From NCBI GenBank assembly GCA_964423475.1, contig CAYRFD010000003.1:1-34616 (forward strand): a stretch of 34,616 nt of DNA. The letters run 5' to 3'. This DNA is from JAUPVN01 sp964423475. Lineage in GTDB: Bacteria; Patescibacteriota; Saccharimonadia; Saccharimonadales; CAIOMD01. The notes below the pieces were generated by a model. That model was not told where the DNA came from and searched no databases. It saw only the letters and a program-made list of their open reading frames with translations. Below are positions 30,516 through 34,616 of the stretch, piece after piece. Positions within the stretch are counted from its first letter, which is position 1. Each line of letters starts with the position of its first letter. The translations under genes were made by a program, and so were the position numbers.

Positions 30516-31493
30516 ATGATTTTATCTAAAGACGTTAAACAAAAACAAGAAAAGTATAGAGATGCACGTTTTAATAATGAATACGACGATATTTGGCAAA
30601 CGGTTGGCAAATGTACTTTTTGTGATTTAAACGAAAAATATATTTTTTTTGAAGAAAACGGTATAGTAATGACCGTAAATTTATTTGCCTATATAGATGG
30701 TCATTTTATGATCGTACCGCGTCGCCATATTCGTTCTACAAAAGAATTATCACAAACCGAATGGGAAACCATAAGAAAGTTTACATATATTGCTAAAAAA
30801 ATTATTAAAGATGTTCATGGTATTAAGGGCGTTCAGTTTTTACAAAAAGAAGGAGCCACCGCACAAAGTACGGTTAATGAACATATTCATTTTCATTGCA
30901 TACCGTTTGATGCGCCAGATTTGTGTGAATGGAATTTTAGAAAGCTTAAATATACGCCGCTGCAAAATGCCCTGTTATATAAAAACGCTCGCAAAAAAAT
31001 AATTAGTTACGATAAAAAATATGCAACAAAATATCATAATACCTCTAAGATGGGTGTTGTATGCGATTTGATTGTATTAAACACTAATAAACAGGTACTG
31101 TTTCAGCACAGAAAATTAGAATACCAATTATCACCAAATTACTTAACATTGCCGGGCGGTCATATAGATGGCACGGAAAAGTCATTTGAACAAGAACTTT
31201 TAAGAGAAGTAAAAGAAGAAGTAGGTGTTTTGTTTGATGAATCTAAGTTAAAACTAGTTGATTCTAGGGTTGGTAATATATCTTACGCAAAAGTTGTGCA
31301 TCATATAAATGCAAGTTACGATGAAGTAGAAAGATTTGTTTGGAACACTTATTTAATTAAAGATATAGACCCAAACATTAAAATGAAGGCTGCCTCAGAC
31401 TGCCAAAAATTAGAATGGATAGATATTAAGGATATTACATATGCTGACAACATATCTGAACCCATGAAGAAGGTTATAAATAAAATACTATGA
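30516..31493 (+). CDS. HIT-Nudix fusion protein
   Basis: Two nucleotide-handling domains in one 325-aa chain. The N-terminal HIT domain (about 30-135) has a CTFC pair (C33, C36), the substrate strand FMIVPRRHI and the active-site triad HIHFH (H123, H125, H127). The C-terminal Nudix domain (about 178-325) has the box GGHIDGTEKSFEQELLREVK followed by EEVGV (214-238). It has one extra residue between the first Glu and the REVKEE part compared with the textbook box. HIT proteins hydrolyse or transfer NMP from dinucleoside polyphosphates, AMP-lysine or similar; Nudix enzymes hydrolyse NDP-X. The fusion suggests clean-up of a nucleotide conjugate. Its TGA stop overlaps the next ATG. Confidence 0.85.
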   Translation: MILSKDVKQKQEKYRDARFNNEYDDIWQTVGKCTFCDLNEKYIFFEENGIVMTVNLFAYIDGHFMIVPRRHIRSTKELSQTEWETIRKFTYIAKKIIKDVHGIKGVQFLQKEGATAQSTVNEHIHFHCIPFDAPDLCEWNFRKLKYTPLQNALLYKNARKKIISYDKKYATKYHNTSKMGVVCDLIVLNTNKQVLFQHRKLEYQLSPNYLTLPGGHIDGTEKSFEQELLREVKEEVGVLFDESKLKLVDSRVGNISYAKVVHHINASYDEVERFVWNTYLIKDIDPNIKMKAASDCQKLEWIDIKDITYADNISEPMKKVINKIL

Positions 31494-32455
31494 ACAAAAC
31501 CAACAGCTTTAATTGGTTAGATTTAGCATTTAACAGCAAAAAAGAATTAAGAAATTTAGATGCCATATTTGTTGCTGCACCACGCAGAATATCGCAACAT
31601 AGAATAAAACAGTTAGTTAAAGAGTATTTGCCTAAAAATAATATTGTTTTTGGCATTGCAGAAGAACCTTTTATAGAAAATTTTGAAGGCCAAAATAAAT
31701 TTAAAACTTTAAATATTAATGATATTAAAGATATATCAAATAAAGTAATTGCTTCTTCTAGCCCAAATAAAGTGTATACCTTGCAGTATTGCCAAAGAGA
31801 TTTACCAAATATAATTGCTAAAAATTTGTTTAAAAAAATATTGTTTCTGAATGGATCTTGGGCTAATTCTTTTCATACGCGCCCAGAGTATTATCAATTA
31901 ATTAAAAATGTTACTAAATATGAGCTTATAAGCCCATTTTATGATGAAAATGAAGCCAAGCAGTATGCTTTAAATTACCCAGAAACAGATTATTCAAAAC
32001 AAATATTAGGCACTAAAAGAGAGGTGATGGAGTTATCTAATGTAATAGCGCAAGATTCATTTGACACTGCTACCCAATGTGGCGCCGTTATAGTTAGTAA
32101 AACACCAGAAGGTAAATATAAAGTATTAATACAAGCAAATAACGTTGTTGTACCTTACAAAACATATGCTTGGCATTTTGGCGCCAGCAAAGAAAAGAAT
32201 TTTGCACCTCCAGGGGATCTTAACCACTACGACACTGTTCATGCAGAAGTTGTATCCATAATTAAAGCTCAACAACAAAAAATATCACTTAAAAACGCAT
32301 GCTTATTTATTAATATGTTACCCTGCCCCACTTGTGCAAAAATACTATCCTTAACAGATATAAAAGAGATATATTATAGTATTGATCATTCAAACGGTTA
32401 CGCTGTAAAAATGCTAGAACTTGCCGGTAAAAAAGTCACTCGTTTAGTGGTGTAG
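31490..32455 (+). CDS. Deoxycytidylate deaminase-like protein with unknown N-terminal domain
   Basis: The C-terminal half (about 172-321) is a zinc-dependent CDA-fold deaminase: H251-A-E253 in TVHAEVVSI and P278-C279-P-T-C282 in MLPCPTCAKIL. These are the zinc ligands and proton shuttle, most like dCMP or related nucleotide deaminases. The N-terminal 170 residues (LDAIFVAAPRRISQHRIKQL, KILFLNGSWANSFHTRPEYY) look like an alternating alpha/beta domain I cannot place. Deamination of dCMP to dUMP would supply ThyA, the next gene, but this substrate is inferred. It overlaps the HIT-Nudix gene by 4 nt (ATGA), so translation is coupled. Confidence 0.78.
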   Translation: MNKTNSFNWLDLAFNSKKELRNLDAIFVAAPRRISQHRIKQLVKEYLPKNNIVFGIAEEPFIENFEGQNKFKTLNINDIKDISNKVIASSSPNKVYTLQYCQRDLPNIIAKNLFKKILFLNGSWANSFHTRPEYYQLIKNVTKYELISPFYDENEAKQYALNYPETDYSKQILGTKREVMELSNVIAQDSFDTATQCGAVIVSKTPEGKYKVLIQANNVVVPYKTYAWHFGASKEKNFAPPGDLNHYDTVHAEVVSIIKAQQQKISLKNACLFINMLPCPTCAKILSLTDIKEIYYSIDHSNGYAVKMLELAGKKVTRLVV

Positions 32456-32502
32456 TTCTTACAATATAATTTATATTGCTAGCGTATTTGTATCACGGAG
32501 GC

Positions 32503-32508
32503 TATAAT
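32503..32508 (+). promoter_or_regulatory. -10 promoter of thyA, leaderless type, beside an upstream SD
   Basis: TATAAT, ATAAGT (6 nt), ATG at 32515. GGAGG at 32498-32502 directly abuts the -10 box, 12 nt before the ATG. It would be part of readthrough mRNA from the upstream operon but absent from mRNA started here. Confidence 0.55.
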
Positions 32509-32514
32509 ATAAGT

Positions 32515-33339
32515 ATGTCTGAACTTAAAAAAATACATCCAGAATATCAGTATTTGCAGCTTTTGCAAAAGATATTAAAAGATGGCAAATCTAAGCCATC
32601 TCGTGGTATCCACAATTTAAAAGCAATATTTGGGTATCAGCTACATTTTGACTTACGTTACGGTTTTCCGCTACTAACTACCAAAAAAATGCCATTTAAA
32701 ACGTTAACAACAGAATTACTGTGGTTTGTGTCTGGATCTTCTAATATTAAGTATTTGCAAGATAATAAAATACACTATTGGGATGGCTTTGCAGATAAAG
32801 ACTTAAATTTGGGCCCAGTTTATGGCGTGCAGTGGCGTAATTGGCAAGCTCCTAATGGCCAAAAAATAGATCAGCTAGCTTGGGCAATAGATCAAATCAA
32901 TAATCATCCAGATTCTAAAGCCATTTTAGTTAGTGCCTGGAACCCCGCAGATCTAGAAGAAATGCGCCTGCCCCCCTGTCACACTATGTTTCAGTTTGAT
33001 GTTACTAAGGGTAAATTGCGGCTGCAACTATATCAACGTTCGTCAGACGTGTTTTTGGGTTTGCCGTTTAACATTGCACAATATGCACAGCTATTAGAAA
33101 TGGTTGCTAATGTAACTGGCCTAGAGGCTCGTGAGTTGATTGTATCTATTGGTAGCGCCCATTTATACAAAAACCAAATTGAACCCGCTAAAGAGCAGTT
33201 AAAGCGTAAGCCAATGGCTTTTCCTAAACTAGAAATTATTGGTAAGCACAAAGATATTGATAGTTTTAATAAAACAGATTTTGTTTTAAAAGACTACCAA
33301 TCTCACCCCCACATCAAAGCCGACCTAGTAATTATTTAA
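32515..33339 (+). CDS. thyA: Thymidylate synthase (ThyA)
   Basis: Methylates dUMP to dTMP using methylene-tetrahydrofolate. The start is at ATG 32515 (MSELKKIHPEYQYLQLLQKI), giving 274 aa, close to the classic 264; the frame is open to a TTG at 32476 but those residues are not ThyA-like. Present are SRGIHNLKAIFGYQLHFDL, TTELLWFVSGSSNIKYL, the nucleophile C155 in RLPPCHTMFQF, QRSSDVFLGLPFNIAQYA and the final HPHIKADL. It lies 59 nt after the deaminase gene and has its own promoter-like box, so it can be expressed independently. A ThyX alternative is excluded by the motifs. Confidence 0.96.
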   Translation: MSELKKIHPEYQYLQLLQKILKDGKSKPSRGIHNLKAIFGYQLHFDLRYGFPLLTTKKMPFKTLTTELLWFVSGSSNIKYLQDNKIHYWDGFADKDLNLGPVYGVQWRNWQAPNGQKIDQLAWAIDQINNHPDSKAILVSAWNPADLEEMRLPPCHTMFQFDVTKGKLRLQLYQRSSDVFLGLPFNIAQYAQLLEMVANVTGLEARELIVSIGSAHLYKNQIEPAKEQLKRKPMAFPKLEIIGKHKDIDSFNKTDFVLKDYQSHPHIKADLVII

Positions 33340-33349
33340 GCAATCCTAG

Positions 33350-34234
33350 ATGCCAAATCAAACTACTAGTCTAAAGACTATAAATAACGAGAAGTTAATA
33401 ATTAAAGAATTAGCTAGCTTAAATAGTATTAGCGAGATAAAGTTAAATGATACTGGGTGGGATAGCAGAGTGTACTCTTTTGGGGATGGACAATATTTTT
33501 TTAAGTTTCCAAGATCTAAAAAAGTTCAAAATTTATACAAATACGAGATTACAGCATTAAAATGTTTACAAAAATTAGATACAGCAGTTGTTACGCAAAA
33601 GATTATTTGGGTACACCCAAAAAATGAATATTTTGGGTACGAGGGGCTACAAGGTAAACCATTAGGAGAAATAATTAATTATTTATCAGCTAAAGAAAAG
33701 GAAGCGATAGGTATTAATATAGGTAGTTTCTTAAAGCAACTACATAAGATTAAGCTTACGGATGCAAGAAAAATAACTATAAATAATGAAATAGAACAGA
33801 TACAAGATTGGTATAAAAGCAGTATTAATGTCGTTAAAAAAAGCTTTACAACTACACAGCAACAAAAACTAAATACCTTAGTGTATATAGAATGGCCTGC
33901 AATGCTAAAAAAGCTTGGTAGTGATCCTGTATTTAGCCATGGTGATCTTGATTTAAAAAATATTATTTATAACACTAGCGTTAGTGTTGGTGTAATAGAT
34001 TTTGGAGATGTTGCATATTATGATAGGTCTAAAGACTTTTTAGAACTTAGTAATAGTAAAATTGTTTATAATAATGCGCTAAGGGTTTATGACTATAATG
34101 ACTCTATATTTAAATCAAAAGTTGCTATTAGGCATAACATGATTCAAATAATTAATCTGGGTTTTTATAGTGGTAAGAATGATCAAAAAAATATGTTAAA
34201 AACAGTTAATTATATTAAAAAATATCTAGCTTAG
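33350..34234 (+). CDS. Second APH-like phosphotransferase
   Basis: A 294-aa kinase-fold protein. The N-lobe has YFFKFPRS with a probable ATP-binding Lys and EITALKCL as the alphaC Glu. The catalytic loop is FSHGDLDLKNII (H197, D199, N204) and the metal loop is GVIDFGD (D217), followed by YYDRSKDFLEL. It is a much clearer aminoglycoside-phosphotransferase-family member than the protein at 28954-29952 and not a close copy of it. The substrate is unknown; candidates include small alcohols, sugars, amino acids or antibiotics. There is no Shine-Dalgarno and it starts 10 nt after thyA. It overlaps the convergent glycosyltransferase gene by 9 nt. Confidence 0.85.
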   Translation: MPNQTTSLKTINNEKLIIKELASLNSISEIKLNDTGWDSRVYSFGDGQYFFKFPRSKKVQNLYKYEITALKCLQKLDTAVVTQKIIWVHPKNEYFGYEGLQGKPLGEIINYLSAKEKEAIGINIGSFLKQLHKIKLTDARKITINNEIEQIQDWYKSSINVVKKSFTTTQQQKLNTLVYIEWPAMLKKLGSDPVFSHGDLDLKNIIYNTSVSVGVIDFGDVAYYDRSKDFLELSNSKIVYNNALRVYDYNDSIFKSKVAIRHNMIQIINLGFYSGKNDQKNMLKTVNYIKKYLA

Positions 34235-34616
34235 GAGTATTACTTTATTATATACTTTGCAATAATTTTCTAGCATTTTTTGGGTAGTAAAGCATTGAGT
34301 GAATTTTGATCTGCAGGCTTTGGGTGGGATATTTATTACTTTGTTTATGGCTTGGCTTAGGTTTTTAGCGGTTTCTGTATCGTTTTTTGATTGTTTAACA
34401 ATTATTCCGCAGGTGTTATCTATGATTTCTGGTAAGGCACCATTATTAAGGGCTAAAACTGGGGTGCCACTAGCTAAGGATTCTATTGCTACCATGCCAA
34501 AAGGTTCTTCAAAAGTGCTGGGCATAATGGTTGCTAAAGCTTTAGACAAAAATTTATTTTTATCTTTTGCATTTTTTATATAGCCCTCATAAGTAATTAG
34601 CTCGCTTAAATGTGGC
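34226..34616 (-). CDS. GT4-type glycosyltransferase, C-terminal part (cut by window edge)
   Basis: The C-terminal Rossmann half of a GT-B glycosyltransferase (group 1/GT4). The frame is open to the right edge; its first visible residues are PHLSELITYEGYIKNAKDKN. The donor-site signature is MPSTFEEPFGMVAIESLASGTPVLAL, with the E-x7-E pair (both Glu in EEPFGMVAIE), followed by NNGALPEII. This is typical of enzymes using UDP- or GDP-sugars for cell-surface polysaccharides or glycolipids. Acceptor and donor are unknown because the N-terminal half is missing. It ends 9 nt inside the convergent kinase gene. Confidence 0.9.
   Translation of the reverse strand, partial: PHLSELITYEGYIKNAKDKNKFLSKALATIMPSTFEEPFGMVAIESLASGTPVLALNNGALPEIIDNTCGIIVKQSKNDTETAKNLSQAINKVINIPPKACRSKFTQCFTTQKMLENYCKVYNKVILLS

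Noticed and set aside
33350..34234. An aminoglycoside resistance gene
   Set aside because: The kinase motifs show the fold only; it lies in a housekeeping run, and nothing points to an antibiotic substrate.
1..34616. UGA recoding as in Gracilibacteria/Absconditabacteria
   Set aside because: All recognisable proteins read cleanly with the standard code and TGA serves as a stop (for example at the end of the HIT-Nudix gene).
1..34616. tRNA genes, CRISPR arrays, prophage or plasmid functions
   Set aside because: No cloverleaf with a GTTCRA T-loop, no evenly spaced direct repeats, and no integrase, transposase or replication gene were found in the gaps.

Overview
The window is AT-rich (roughly two thirds A+T by eye), very densely packed bacterial DNA. 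The code is standard: TGA closes genes and never has to be read as an amino acid. Gene content and style point to a reduced-genome Patescibacteria/CPR lineage, most likely Candidatus Saccharibacteria (TM7). Reasons are a very compact AlaRS, an IMP dehydrogenase without CBS domains, a Ddl-like ATP-grasp enzyme, tandem DUF21/CBS proteins, a YggT protein, salvage-type nucleotide enzymes, many small membrane proteins, 1-10 nt gene overlaps and many start codons placed directly behind a -10 box. This assignment rests on gene content only. No rRNA, tRNA, CRISPR array, phage or transposase gene was seen.

Layout. 1-3.9 kb (minus): Ddl-like ATP-grasp enzyme, adenosine kinase, S-adenosylhomocysteine hydrolase and the start of cysS. 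4.2-6.9 kb (plus): guaB-guaA for IMP to GMP. 6.9-11.6 kb (plus): FUSC membrane protein, two overlapping DUF21/CBS proteins and argininosuccinate lyase. 11.6-13.0 kb (minus): glutamine amidotransferase and ribosomal protein bL25. 13.2-14.7 kb (plus): SDR oxidoreductase and two small membrane proteins, closed by a clear terminator. 14.7-18.6 kb: queuosine salvage set (YhhQ-type transporter, tgt, queA), with a YggT protein and a small membrane protein. 18.6-20.2 kb (minus): Y-family DNA polymerase with a small overlapping partner. 20.3-22.8 kb (plus): structured leader, MFS transporter, SpoU methyltransferase and a short asparaginase-domain protein. 22.9-25.0 kb (minus): small helical protein and alaS. 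25.1-34.2 kb (plus): SulP transporter, a 162-bp inverted-repeat element, cardiolipin synthase, zincin, kinase, nucleotidyltransferase, HIT-Nudix fusion, deaminase fusion, thymidylate synthase and a second APH-like kinase. 34.2 kb to the end (minus): C-terminal part of a GT4 glycosyltransferase.

Working together: AhcY plus adenosine kinase remove the by-product of SAM-dependent methylation. YhhQ, Tgt and QueA fit uptake of a queuosine precursor and its insertion into tRNA. GuaB/GuaA, the deaminase and ThyA are late interconversion steps, as expected in a host-dependent salvager. The observations most worth checking are a family of TGnTAnAAT-N6-ATG starts implying leaderless mRNAs, a two-state leader on the queuosine-precursor transporter that appears to control how close the Shine-Dalgarno lies to the start codon, the 162-bp foldback element, the structured leader before the MFS transporter, and the run of fused nucleotide-processing enzymes at 29-33 kb.
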